Part shown: one piece after another, positions 24,140 to 30,915 of the stretch
Layout: every line of letters starts with the position of its first letter
Position numbering within the stretch: position 1 is the stretch's first letter
Assembly: GCF_000308795.1 (NCBI RefSeq)
Contig: NZ_BAGK01000190.1
Span: 1-32,321 of the forward strand
Direction: 5' to 3'
DNA length: 32,321 nucleotides
Source of the DNA: Nocardia thailandica NBRC 100428
GTDB lineage: Bacteria > Actinomycetota > Actinomycetes > Mycobacteriales > Mycobacteriaceae
Made by a program: the position numbers and the translations under genes
The notes under the pieces: model-generated
The model's database searches: none
Told to the model about the DNA's origin: nothing
What the model saw: only the letters and a program-made list of their open reading frames with translations

Positions 24140-25476
24140 CGAGCCGCCACGAGGGATTCGGCGGCGTACTGGTTGGCCGGGCGGTCGAGGCCGTAGTGCC
24201 CGCGCAGCGTGGTCTCGGTGTACTCGGTGCGGAACAGCCCGCGCTCCTGCAGGATCGGCACCACCTCGTCGACGAAGCGCTCCAGGCCCGAGGGCAGCAC
24301 GGCGGGCATGATGTTGAATCCGTCGGCGGCCCCCTGGCGGAACCAGTCCTCGATGGTGTCGGCGACCTGGACCGCCGTGCCCGCGAAGGTGCGGTGCCCG
24401 CGGCCGCCGCCGAGTCGGGCGATGAGCTCGCGCAGGGTCAGCTTCTCGCGGCGGGCCAGGTTCACGATGAGGGTGAACCGGCTCTTGGCGCCCTGGATGT
24501 CGTCCTCGGTGGGCAGGTCCTCGGGCAGTTCGGCGTCGAGGTCGAGCGCCTCGACCGGCAGGTTGTAGTGCTTGGCCAGCTGCCTGCGGGCGTATTCGGG
24601 CGAGATGAGCCGGGCCAGTTCGTCGTCCAGCGCCCGCGCCTGCTCCTCGGTGTCCCCGATCACGGGCACGATGCCGGGCAGGATCTTGATGGTGTCCGGG
24701 TCGCGGCCGAGAGCGGCGGCGCGGGCCTTGAGGTCGGCGTAGAACGCCGTGGCGTCGTCGAGGGTCTGCTGCGCGGTGAACACGGCCTCGGCCCAGCGGG
24801 CGGCGAACTCCTTGCCGTCCTCGGACGACCCCGCCTGCACGAGCAGCGGGTAGCCCTGCGGGGAGCGCGGCACGTTCAGCGGCCCGTCGACCTTGAAGTA
24901 CTCGCCCGCGTGATGGATCTTGCGCACCTTCTCCGCGTCGGTGTGGATGCCCAGTTCCTTGTCGGCGACGATGGCGTCGTCCTCCCAGGAGTCCCACAGC
25001 TTGGTGGCGACCTCCACGAATTCGCCCGCCTTGCGGTAGCGCAGGGCGTGGTCGGGGGTGTCGTCGAGGCCGAAATTGCGGGCGGCGTCGGCGCCCGCGG
25101 TGGTGACGATGTTCCAGCCGGCGCGGCCGCCGGAGACCCAGTCCACCGACGCGAAGCGCCGCGCCAGGTTGTAGGGGTCGTTGTAGCTGGTCGAGGCGGT
25201 GGCGATGAGCCCGATCCGGCTGGTCTGCACCGCGATCGCGGTGAGCAGCACGGTGGGCTCCAGCTTGCCCGACGGGCGGCGGCCGGGATCGCCCATGAGC
25301 ACGGGGCTGTCGGCGAAGAAGATCGAGTCCAGCTTGCCGCGCTCGGCGGTCCGCGCCAGGCGCACGTAGTGGTCGATGTCGGTGTGGGCGTGCGGGTCCG
25401 ACTCGGGCAGCCGCCACGCCGCCTCGTGGTGGCCGACGGACATCAGGAAGGCGTTGAGGTGCAGTTGTTTCGGCAC
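24136..25476 (-). CDS. FMN-dependent monooxygenase, NtaA/SnaA/DszA type (luciferase-like)
   Basis: 446 residues if started at GTG 25476, which has AAAGGAA 5 nt upstream. An alternative GTG 25491 overlaps the ATPase stop but has no such site. The luciferase-like barrel shows LHLNAFLMSVGHHEAAWR, DSIFFADSP, LEPTVLLTAIA, SGGRAGWNIVTT, ARNFG, HHAGEYFKVDGPLN, PLLVQAGSS and FAGTAVQVADTIE. These are landmarks of the group acting on nitrilotriacetate, pristinamycin precursors, dibenzothiophene sulfone and similar compounds. It uses FMNH2 supplied by a separate flavin reductase, none of which is encoded here. Placement right after a SsuABC-like importer suggests it oxidises the imported compound, perhaps to release sulfite or cleave C-N/C-S bonds; the exact substrate is open. 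Confidence 0.92.
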   Translation of the reverse strand: MPKQLHLNAFLMSVGHHEAAWRLPESDPHAHTDIDHYVRLARTAERGKLDSIFFADSPVLMGDPGRRPSGKLEPTVLLTAIAVQTSRIGLIATASTSYNDPYNLARRFASVDWVSGGRAGWNIVTTAGADAARNFGLDDTPDHALRYRKAGEFVEVATKLWDSWEDDAIVADKELGIHTDAEKVRKIHHAGEYFKVDGPLNVPRSPQGYPLLVQAGSSEDGKEFAARWAEAVFTAQQTLDDATAFYADLKARAAALGRDPDTIKILPGIVPVIGDTEEQARALDDELARLISPEYARRQLAKHYNLPVEALDLDAELPEDLPTEDDIQGAKSRFTLIVNLARREKLTLRELIARLGGGRGHRTFAGTAVQVADTIEDWFRQGAADGFNIMPAVLPSGLERFVDEVVPILQERGLFRTEYTETTLRGHYGLDRPANQYAAESLVAAR

Positions 25477-25487
25477 GGGGGTTCCTT

Positions 25488-26216
25488 TCACACCGCGACC
25501 GGGGCGACGCCCAGCGCGGAGAGCAGTGTGCGGCGGATGGACTGGAAGTCGGCCAGGCTCGGGTCGCGCTCGCCGGGCAGGTCGACCGGGAGGTCGACGG
25601 TGATCCGGCCCGTGTCGAGCACGAGGACCCGGTCGGCCAGGGCGACGGCCTCGTCCACGTCGTGGGTGACGAGCAGGACGGTGGGCCGGTGCCGGGAGAT
25701 CAGGTCGCGCAGGAGCGCGTGCATCTTGATCCGGGTGAGCGCGTCGAGGGCGCCGAAGGGTTCGTCGGCCAGCAGCAGGTCGGGCTCGCCGACCAGCGAG
25801 CGGGCCAGCGACACCCGTTGCTGCTCGCCGCCGGACAGCTCACCGGGCCAGGCCTTCTCGCGCCCGGCCAGCCCGACCTCGGCCAGCACCCGGACCCCGG
25901 CCGCGCGGCGGGAGCGGGGCTGCCCGTAGAGGACGTTGGCCAGGACCCGCTGCCAGGGCAGCAGCCGCGAATCCTGGAAGACCACCGAGGTCTTCTCGGG
26001 CACCCGCAGGCTGCCCGACCCGTCGACGTCGTAGTCGAGGCCGGCCAGGGCACGCAGCAGGGTGCTCTTGCCGGAGCCGCTGCGCCCGAGCAGGGCGACG
26101 AACTGGCCCTGCGGGATCCGCAGGTCGAGGCCGTCGAGGACCACGCGCTCGCCGAACCGGCGGATCAGGCCGCCGACGGCGACGCCGCCGCTCAGCCCGC
26201 GATCGTCCGTCGCCAC
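25488..26216 (-). CDS. ABC importer ATPase, SsuB/TauB-like
   Basis: 242 residues from GTG 26216, with GGAGGG 7 nt upstream. Single ATPase domain: Walker A GRSGSGKST, Q-loop VFQDSRLLPW (the RLLPW form is typical of sulfonate/nitrate/taurine importers), signature LSGGEQQRVSLARSL, Walker B LLLADEPFGALD and H-loop VTHDVDEAV. It energises uptake through the permease encoded just upstream, whose 3' end it overlaps by 25 nt. The C-terminal region (DLPGERDPSLADFQSIRRTLLSAL) resembles SsuB tails. It acts at the inner face of the membrane. It is the third gene of the importer set and lies directly before the monooxygenase. Confidence 0.94.
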   Translation of the reverse strand: MATDDRGLSGGVAVGGLIRRFGERVVLDGLDLRIPQGQFVALLGRSGSGKSTLLRALAGLDYDVDGSGSLRVPEKTSVVFQDSRLLPWQRVLANVLYGQPRSRRAAGVRVLAEVGLAGREKAWPGELSGGEQQRVSLARSLVGEPDLLLADEPFGALDALTRIKMHALLRDLISRHRPTVLLVTHDVDEAVALADRVLVLDTGRITVDLPVDLPGERDPSLADFQSIRRTLLSALGVAPVAV

Positions 26217-27043
26217 GACAGCGCCCTCCGCTCGAGCAGGCGGATCGCCGAATCCGACAGCAGGCCGAAGATGCCGTAGACCGCGAGGCCGACGAGGATC
26301 ACGTCGGCCTGGCCGTAGTTCTGGGCGTTGGACATCATCTTGCCGAGGCCGTCGGTGGCGTTGACCGATTCGACGACGATGAGCGTGAGCCAGGCCGCGG
26401 TCACCGACAGCCGCAGCCCCAGGAAGAAGCCGGGCAGCGACCCGGGCAGCACCACGCGCCGGATGAACGTGGCCCGCGAAACCCCCTGTACCTCCGACAG
26501 TTCCACCAGTTTCTGGTCGATGGTGGTCAGCGACGCGTGGGTCTGGATGTACATGTTGACGACCACGGCCAGGGTGATGACCACGACCTTGAACTGCTCG
26601 CCGATACCGAGGGACAGGATGAGCAGCGGGATCAGGCCGAGGGTGGGGATGGCCCGCTTGAGCTGCACCGGGCCGTCGACCAGGGACTCCCCCAGCCGGG
26701 ACAGCCCCGCGACGAGCGCGAGCGCGGTGCCGATCACGACGCCGAGGCCGAGGCCGAGCAGGGCGCGCGAGAGCGAGACGGACAGGTGGTCGAGGAGCGG
26801 GCCGTGCAGCGTCAGGTCCCACCCGGTCCGCACGACGGTCCACGGCGCGGACAGCTTGCGCGTGTCCAGCAGGCCGAAGTGCGCGCCCGCCGCCCAGGCG
26901 GCCAGCAGCAGCGCGACGCCGAGCAGTCGGGCGCCGGGAATCGCCTTGCGCAGCCCGAGGCGGCGCAGCGTCCGGCGTTCGGCGAACTCGGAGGTGCGCG
27001 GCGCGGTGACGGGCACGGCGCCCCGGGACAGTGCGATGGTCAT
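26192..27043 (-). CDS. ABC importer permease, SsuC/TauC-like
   Basis: 283 residues from ATG 27043, overlapping the binding-protein stop (ATGA). About six membrane helices follow a basic cytoplasmic N-terminus. The EAA-type loop that docks on the ATPase is visible as LVELSEVQGVSRATFIRRVVLPGSLPGFF. SLSRALLGLGLGVVIGTALAL and KRAIPTLGLIPLLIL are typical of the SsuC/TauC/NitT permease family (BPD_transp_1). It forms the membrane channel for the substrate delivered by the lipoprotein encoded upstream. It is tightly coupled on both sides, so the three importer genes are one unit. Confidence 0.94.
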   Translation of the reverse strand: MTIALSRGAVPVTAPRTSEFAERRTLRRLGLRKAIPGARLLGVALLLAAWAAGAHFGLLDTRKLSAPWTVVRTGWDLTLHGPLLDHLSVSLSRALLGLGLGVVIGTALALVAGLSRLGESLVDGPVQLKRAIPTLGLIPLLILSLGIGEQFKVVVITLAVVVNMYIQTHASLTTIDQKLVELSEVQGVSRATFIRRVVLPGSLPGFFLGLRLSVTAAWLTLIVVESVNATDGLGKMMSNAQNYGQADVILVGLAVYGIFGLLSDSAIRLLERRALSWRRTIAG

Positions 27044-28083
27044 GACGCCCCCTGCGTGCGATACGGCGCGGTGACGGCGTCGGCGGCGATCTTCTCGAAG
27101 CGCCGGTCGAACAGGTCACCGGCCTTGAAGGACGCGCCGAAGTAGCCGGAGGCGGTGACCAGGTCGATGGTCTCCTGCTCCCAGGCGATCGCGGCGTCCC
27201 AGCTGTCCGGGAAGTACGGCTTGTCGGTGGTCTCGCGGATGCGGCGGCCGTCGGCGGCCGAGACGGACTGGTCCTTGACGTAGTAGGCGTCGATCCATTC
27301 CTCGGGGTGCTCCCAGGCCCACACCTCGCCGCGCGCCCAGAACTTCACGAACTCGGCGATGGCGGCGGCCTTGCCGGTGTCGCGCAGGACCGCGGTCGGC
27401 GCCCACAGCACGGTGAGCGCGTCGACGGCGGGGGTGTCGACGCCGACGGCGCCCTCGGCGGCGTACTTGTCGAGGTACTTGGTCAGGCTCGGCTCGCCCA
27501 GCGGCGCGACGTCGATCTGCCTGCCCTGCAGCGCGGTGAGGAACTGTGGACTGTTGAGCTCGACGAGCTGCACGTCCTCGGTGCGCAGCCCGGCCGCCTT
27601 CAGCGTGCGCAGGACGACGACGCCCTGCGCCTGGCCCGGCGAGAAGCCGATCTTCTTGCCGCGCAGGTCGTTCAGGGTGCGGATGTTCGTGCCGGGCGCG
27701 GTCGCCAGCTTGTAGAGCGGGCTCTGGCGGACCTTCACCCCGACGATGCGCGCGTCCAGGCCGGTGCCGTGCGCGTGGATCGGCGGGATACCGGCGTTGG
27801 TGGCCAGGTCGAGGGCGTTGCCGCGGAAGGCCTGGATGACGTCGGGACCCGCCTGCACCAGCGGCCAGGACGAGACGGTGAACGGCAGCTTGGCCAGTTC
27901 GCCCGAGGCGGTCAGGGCGACCTTGGTGGTGTTGGCGGAGATGGTGAGCGCGGTGCCCGGCGGGACGGCGGTGGGCAGGGCGCCCCGCAGCGCGGCGTCG
28001 TCCCCGTCGGCGGTGGCGCAGGAGACCGCGAGCAGCGAAACCGCGGCGGTGAGCAGAGTTATTCGTCGAATACTTTTTCGCAT
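27040..28083 (-). CDS. ABC importer substrate-binding lipoprotein, SsuA/NMT1-like
   Basis: 347 residues from ATG 28083 (MRKSIRRITLL). This start gives a proper signal peptide with basic residues, a hydrophobic core and a slightly atypical lipobox LAVSC (Cys22). In-frame codons further upstream would bury the signal. The mature domain has the features of aliphatic-sulfonate/nitrate/thiamine-precursor binding proteins: LDLATNAGIPPIHAHG, DLRGKKIGFSPGQAQGVVVLRTLKAAGL, VQLVELNSPQFLTALQGRQIDVAPLGEPSLTKYL and a C-terminal EFVKFWARGEVWAWEHPEEW. It captures the substrate outside the membrane and hands it to the permease. The exact ligand is not readable. The upstream 168 nt are unusually A+T-rich and hold palindromes. 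Confidence 0.92.
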   Translation of the reverse strand: MRKSIRRITLLTAAVSLLAVSCATADGDDAALRGALPTAVPPGTALTISANTTKVALTASGELAKLPFTVSSWPLVQAGPDVIQAFRGNALDLATNAGIPPIHAHGTGLDARIVGVKVRQSPLYKLATAPGTNIRTLNDLRGKKIGFSPGQAQGVVVLRTLKAAGLRTEDVQLVELNSPQFLTALQGRQIDVAPLGEPSLTKYLDKYAAEGAVGVDTPAVDALTVLWAPTAVLRDTGKAAAIAEFVKFWARGEVWAWEHPEEWIDAYYVKDQSVSAADGRRIRETTDKPYFPDSWDAAIAWEQETIDLVTASGYFGASFKAGDLFDRRFEKIAADAVTAPYRTQGAS

Positions 28084-28142
28084 AGTGATTTTCCGTCGGT
28101 CGGCCGAATTGGTGTCACAGAATTCGAACCGCGACAACACCG

Positions 28143-28155
28143 CACGTCCGACGTG
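28143..28155. promoter_or_regulatory. 13-bp palindrome upstream of importer operon
   Basis: CACGTC-C-GACGTG is a perfect inverted repeat with a one-base centre. It lies 60-72 nt before the binding-protein start. It is a plausible operator, possibly for the ROK-type regulator encoded just upstream; binding is not shown. Confidence 0.4.
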
Positions 28156-28181
28156 TTCCGGACCGTGCCGGACTGCATTTC

Positions 28182-28195
28182 GTTCATGCACGAAC
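28182..28195. promoter_or_regulatory. Imperfect palindrome GTTC-N6-GAAC upstream of importer operon
   Basis: GTTCATGCACGAAC matches its reverse complement at 12 of 14 positions. It sits about 100 nt before the binding-protein start, between it and the ROK gene, in a locally A+T-rich stretch (28084-28251). Confidence 0.35.
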
Positions 28196-28251
28196 TGTCG
28201 CCGCCGCGGCCGATTCCGGTCAATATTCGACCGACTTAAAATAAGCCCGAA

Positions 28252-29379
28252 TCAAACGGCCTTGGCCGCGCTGCTGGTCAGCGGCTCGGCGAACACTTCG
28301 CGCAGCACCACCGCGGCCGCCGACATCACGAGGACCTGCCCGGGGAAGGAGTTCTCGAAGACCACCTCCGCGGCGTCGGGGCCGACCGCCGCGTGCTCGC
28401 GCACGGCCGCCCGGTACGCCTCGCGTACCCCAGGGACCGGACCGAGCCCCCGGTCGACGAGGACCAGCGCCTCCGGGTCGAGCAGGTCGATGAGCACCGC
28501 GGCGACCCGCCCCATCGCCGCGGCCCGATCGAGGAACAGCCGGCGTTCCGGCCCGCCGCGGGCGGCCGCGGTGATCAGCTCGTGCATGGTCGTGACGCCG
28601 GTGAGCCGCGCGCCGCGACGCACCAGGGCGTGGTCGCCGTAGTCGTCGAGCGCGAATCCCGCCGCGGCGCTGAGTATCCGGTCTACGCCGCCCGCCCCGG
28701 AGCGGGGGCCGTAGTGCACCTGCCCGTGCACGGCGAACGCCGCGTCGATGACGTTGCCGACGAACAGCACGATCGAGGACGAGGCGCCGCGGAGCCTGCC
28801 GTAGAGATGTTCGGCGTGACACAGGGCGCGGGTGTGGCTGTCGAGGGTCGTCGGCAGGCCGGTGTGTTCGGCGAAGTACTCGCGCACGGGCACATCGCGC
28901 CAGCGCAGGAAGGCGTGATCGATCACCGAGCCAGCGGTGGTGTCGACGCGGCCGCCGATCGCGACGCCGAGCCCCAGGACACGGGGCCCGCCGGCGAGGC
29001 CATCGGCCACGGCGCGGACGCGCGCGACCGCGGCTGCCAGGATGTCGTACGGGGCGAAGGTGCGATGCGGGATCTGCTCGCTGTGCCGGACGGTGCCGCC
29101 GATGTCGACGACGGCGACGGTGACCTGCGCGGCGGCGATGTGCACCGCGAGCACGACATTGCCCGACACATCGAGGGTGAGCGGGCTGTGCGGCCTGCCG
29201 ACCCCGCCCGGCGCGGAGGTCTCCGGGAGTTCGAGCAGCAGGCCCGCGGCCACCAGCGCCTTCGTCTGCCAGGTCACCGTCGCCGGCGACACCCCCGCGT
29301 GTCTGGCGAGCACGCTGCGCGGGGCCGACCCGAGCTCGAGCACCGCCCGCAGAACCGATCCCGCGCTGCTGTTCGTCAT
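28252..29379 (-). CDS. ROK-family transcriptional regulator
   Basis: 375 residues from ATG 29379, with GAGGTGG upstream. An N-terminal winged helix-turn-helix at about 7-50 (SVLARHAGVSPATVTWQTKAL) is followed by GVGRPHSPLTLD, the usual hinge of ROK repressors, then a ROK/ASKHA fold with phosphate-binding DIGGT (92-96) and GLGVAIGGRVD. The zinc-binding GHxxxxxxGxxCxCG segment normally found in ROK sugar kinases is absent (here GPRSGAGGVDR), so a kinase role is unlikely. It lies 168 nt upstream of the importer operon on the same strand and is the obvious local regulator. ROK control of a sulfonate-type importer would be unusual. The effector is unknown. Confidence 0.88.
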   Translation of the reverse strand: MTNSSAGSVLRAVLELGSAPRSVLARHAGVSPATVTWQTKALVAAGLLLELPETSAPGGVGRPHSPLTLDVSGNVVLAVHIAAAQVTVAVVDIGGTVRHSEQIPHRTFAPYDILAAAVARVRAVADGLAGGPRVLGLGVAIGGRVDTTAGSVIDHAFLRWRDVPVREYFAEHTGLPTTLDSHTRALCHAEHLYGRLRGASSSIVLFVGNVIDAAFAVHGQVHYGPRSGAGGVDRILSAAAGFALDDYGDHALVRRGARLTGVTTMHELITAAARGGPERRLFLDRAAAMGRVAAVLIDLLDPEALVLVDRGLGPVPGVREAYRAAVREHAAVGPDAAEVVFENSFPGQVLVMSAAAVVLREVFAEPLTSSAAKAV

Positions 29380-29411
29380 CGCCGCCACCTCGCCGTCACC
29401 GCTGGTGGGCA

Positions 29412-29417
29412 AGGGTA
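29412..29417 (-). promoter_or_regulatory. Putative -10 element for ROK regulator gene
   Basis: TACCCT on the minus strand (29417-29412) fits TAnnnT and would give a leader of about 26 nt containing the GAGGTGG ribosome-binding site. The -35 is not recognisable. It is back-to-back with the fmdB promoter in a 105-nt divergent region. Confidence 0.35.
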
Positions 29418-29472
29418 CGCAGGGCCGGCGGCCCGGCCGAGCCTTCGGCGCACGGTGATCGCAACCGCGGCC

Positions 29473-29478
29473 TACAAT
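29473..29478 (+). promoter_or_regulatory. -10 element for leaderless FmdB-family transcript
   Basis: TACAAT is close to the consensus TATAAT and lies 6 nt before ATG 29485. Transcription would begin at the A of the ATG. No ribosome-binding site precedes the gene, in keeping with a leaderless mRNA. No clear -35 is seen. Confidence 0.6.
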
Positions 29479-29484
29479 CACGCG

Positions 29485-29706
29485 ATGCCGAACTACAGCT
29501 TCCGGTGCCGCGCGTGCGGCGACACGTTCGAGGTCAACCGGCCGATGGCGCAGTCCTCGGAGCCGGCCGACTGCCCCGCGGGGCACACCGACACCGTCAA
29601 ACTGCTGACCACCTTCGCCACCACCGGGCGCGGCGCCGCGCCCGCCCCCGTGGCCGCCCCGCGCCCGGCGGGCGGCGGTTGCTGCGGTGGTGGCGGCTGC
29701 TGCTGA
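29485..29706 (+). CDS. FmdB-family zinc-ribbon protein
   Basis: 73 residues from ATG 29485. The N-terminal MPNYSFRCRACGDTFEV with Cys8-x2-Cys11 and a second pair CPAGH (Cys30, His34) is the small zinc ribbon of the FmdB/CxxC family, which binds one zinc ion. The second pair is C-x3-H instead of the more usual CPxCG. The tail is low-complexity (Ala/Pro/Gly) and ends GGGCCGGGGCC, giving four extra cysteines that could bind metal. The family name comes from formamidase operons, but most members, including this one, have no proven role. It converges on the SelW-like gene with 9 nt between stops. Confidence 0.88.
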   Translation: MPNYSFRCRACGDTFEVNRPMAQSSEPADCPAGHTDTVKLLTTFATTGRGAAPAPVAAPRPAGGGCCGGGGCC

Positions 29707-29715
29707 GCCGTCCGC

Positions 29716-29988
29716 TCAGTGGTGGTCGATGTGGCCGAGGTCGCGTTCCGGCGCGATCCGGTCACGCACGCGCTGCTTGAGCGAGGCGATGTCGGGAAAA
29801 CCGCCGTCGGCCTTGCGCTCCCAGATCTGCTCGCCGTCGACGGTGATGCGGAAGACGCCGCCCTCGCCCGGGATCAGCGCGACCTCGCCCAGCGCGGTGC
29901 CGAAGGTGCTCAGCAGTTCCTGAGCCATCCAGCTCGCGCGCAGCAGCCACCGGCACTGGGTGCAGTATTCGATCGCGACACGGGCCAT
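29716..29988 (-). CDS. SelW/Rdx-family thioredoxin-like protein
   Basis: 90 residues from ATG 29988. The N-terminal MARVAIEYCTQCRWLLRA has the redox motif Cys9-x2-Cys12 of the Rdx (SelT/SelW/SelH) family; here both positions are cysteine, with no selenocysteine. ISxPGEGGVF-like text (IPGEGGVFRITVDG) and IWERKADGGFPDIASLKQRVRD are typical of bacterial members, whose length (about 90) it matches. A cytoplasmic thiol redox role is presumed and is not proven for the family. It lies 17 nt downstream of the YchJ-like gene. TACGCT (30001-29996) sits 7 nt before the ATG and could start a leaderless transcript. Confidence 0.9.
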   Translation of the reverse strand: MARVAIEYCTQCRWLLRASWMAQELLSTFGTALGEVALIPGEGGVFRITVDGEQIWERKADGGFPDIASLKQRVRDRIAPERDLGHIDHH

Positions 29989-29995
29989 GCGCGTC

Positions 29996-30001
29996 AGCGT
30001 A
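29996..30001 (-). promoter_or_regulatory. Putative -10 element for leaderless SelW-like transcript
   Basis: TACGCT on the minus strand fits TAnnnT and stands 7 nt before ATG 29988, with no ribosome-binding site in between. It lies just past the YchJ-like stop codon. Co-transcription from upstream is the alternative. Confidence 0.35.
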
Positions 30002-30005
30002 GTGC

Positions 30006-30392
30006 TCAGGAGACGAACACGCCGTCCAGGTAGACCCACGCCCCGTCGTGGCGCACGAAGCTGCTGACCTCGTGCACGGTGGCGCGGGCGCCGTCGAGCC
30101 GGTAGTGCGCGATGAACTCCACGGTGCCGTTGTCGTCGAAGGGCCCGCCGCGTTCGGTGGCGACCACCTCGAGGAACAGCCAGCGCCGGCCCGGGTCGAG
30201 CGTCAGGTCCGCAGGCCGGGTGCGCGGATGCCACGAGCGGGTCAGGTAGCCGGTGTCGCCGACGGCGAACGCGGTGTAGCGCGACCGCATCAGCGCCTCC
30301 GCGGTCGCCGCGGGCTTCTCCCCCGCCAAGATCGCGCCGCAGCACCGCTCGAACGGCTCGCCCCACCGGCACGGACACGGTTTCTCACCCAT
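30006..30392 (-). CDS. YchJ-like (UPF0225) SEC-C motif protein
   Basis: 128 residues from ATG 30392 (MGEKPCPC); an in-frame TTG 21 nt upstream is the less likely start. The N-terminus carries the metal-binding SEC-C type motif CPC...RCC (Cys6, Cys8, Cys17, Cys18). It is followed by the conserved ALMRSRYTAFAVGDTGYLTRSWHP block and an NTF2-like beta-rich fold (FLEVVATE, GTVEFIAHYR, HEVSSFVRHDGAWVYLDG). This is the YchJ family layout, except that the second cysteine cluster found at the C-terminus of some members is absent. The molecular function is unknown; metal binding and protein contact are expected. It is cytoplasmic. It is probably transcribed with the SelW-like gene 17 nt downstream. Confidence 0.9.
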   Translation of the reverse strand: MGEKPCPCRWGEPFERCCGAILAGEKPAATAEALMRSRYTAFAVGDTGYLTRSWHPRTRPADLTLDPGRRWLFLEVVATERGGPFDDNGTVEFIAHYRLDGARATVHEVSSFVRHDGAWVYLDGVFVS

Positions 30393-30443
30393 GGCCCCAT
30401 CTTCCCGCCGCAACGGGTCCGCGCGCCCCGCGGGGTCGTCCGG

Positions 30444-30878
30444 TCAGCCGAAGGGCTGGTGCGCCAGGGGCGCCAGGGCAAGGGCGCGGGCGAGCTCGGC
30501 GGTCTGGTCGCGCCAGCGGCGCAGGTCGGTGGTGCTGGGGGCGAGCTCGTAGTCGTGGTGGTGGGCGGCGCGGGACAGGGCGGCCCACAGGGCGCCGACC
30601 TCGCCCGCGGTCGTCGGGCCCGCGTAGACGCGCAGGGCGAGCAACTGGGCGCGCATGGGGCAGCGCACGAGTTCGGGGGCGACCTGGAACCAGAGCTCGT
30701 CGACGGCCTGCTCCAGGGCCAGGCGCAGGATCCAGGCCACCGCACGCGACCAGACACCGCCCGCGGCGGGCACCTCGCCGGTGAGCAGGTGGTCGGCGGC
30801 GTCGAGACGCTGCTCGACGGTGGGGCGGCGCGAGACCGGCCCTGGCCGGGAGCGGACCCGGCGGCGATGGGTGCTCAT
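30444..30878 (-). CDS. Small helical protein, possibly HEPN-like, paired with SMC-like ATPase
   Basis: 144 residues from ATG 30878. I do not recognise a named family. After an Arg-rich N-terminus (about 1-18) it looks all-helical: VEQRLDAADHLL, SRAVAWILRLALEQAVDELW, GALWAALSRAAHHHDYEL, RRWRDQTAELARAL. Arg103 followed by His106-107-108 gives an R-x4-H pattern (R103, H108) like that of HEPN ribonucleases, within a helix followed by a polar segment; that is only a resemblance. It starts 37 nt after the stop of the ATPase gene on the same strand, so the two are probably one operon and may act together. No signal peptide or membrane segment is present. Confidence 0.75.
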   Translation of the reverse strand: MSTHRRRVRSRPGPVSRRPTVEQRLDAADHLLTGEVPAAGGVWSRAVAWILRLALEQAVDELWFQVAPELVRCPMRAQLLALRVYAGPTTAGEVGALWAALSRAAHHHDYELAPSTTDLRRWRDQTAELARALALAPLAHQPFG

Positions 30879-30915
30879 GCCGACCGGCCCGTCGGCCCGC
30901 CGTGGCGCCCGCGGC

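Noticed and set aside
24140..25417. Extending the exporter frame upstream to give a protein of over 1600 residues
   Set aside because: The extra part is only an out-of-frame reading of the monooxygenase gene. ATG 24139 gives a normal exporter N-terminus and an ATGA overlap.
28252..29379. ROK gene as a sugar kinase
   Set aside because: An N-terminal winged helix-turn-helix is present and the zinc-binding cysteine segment of ROK kinases is missing, so a regulator is the better call.
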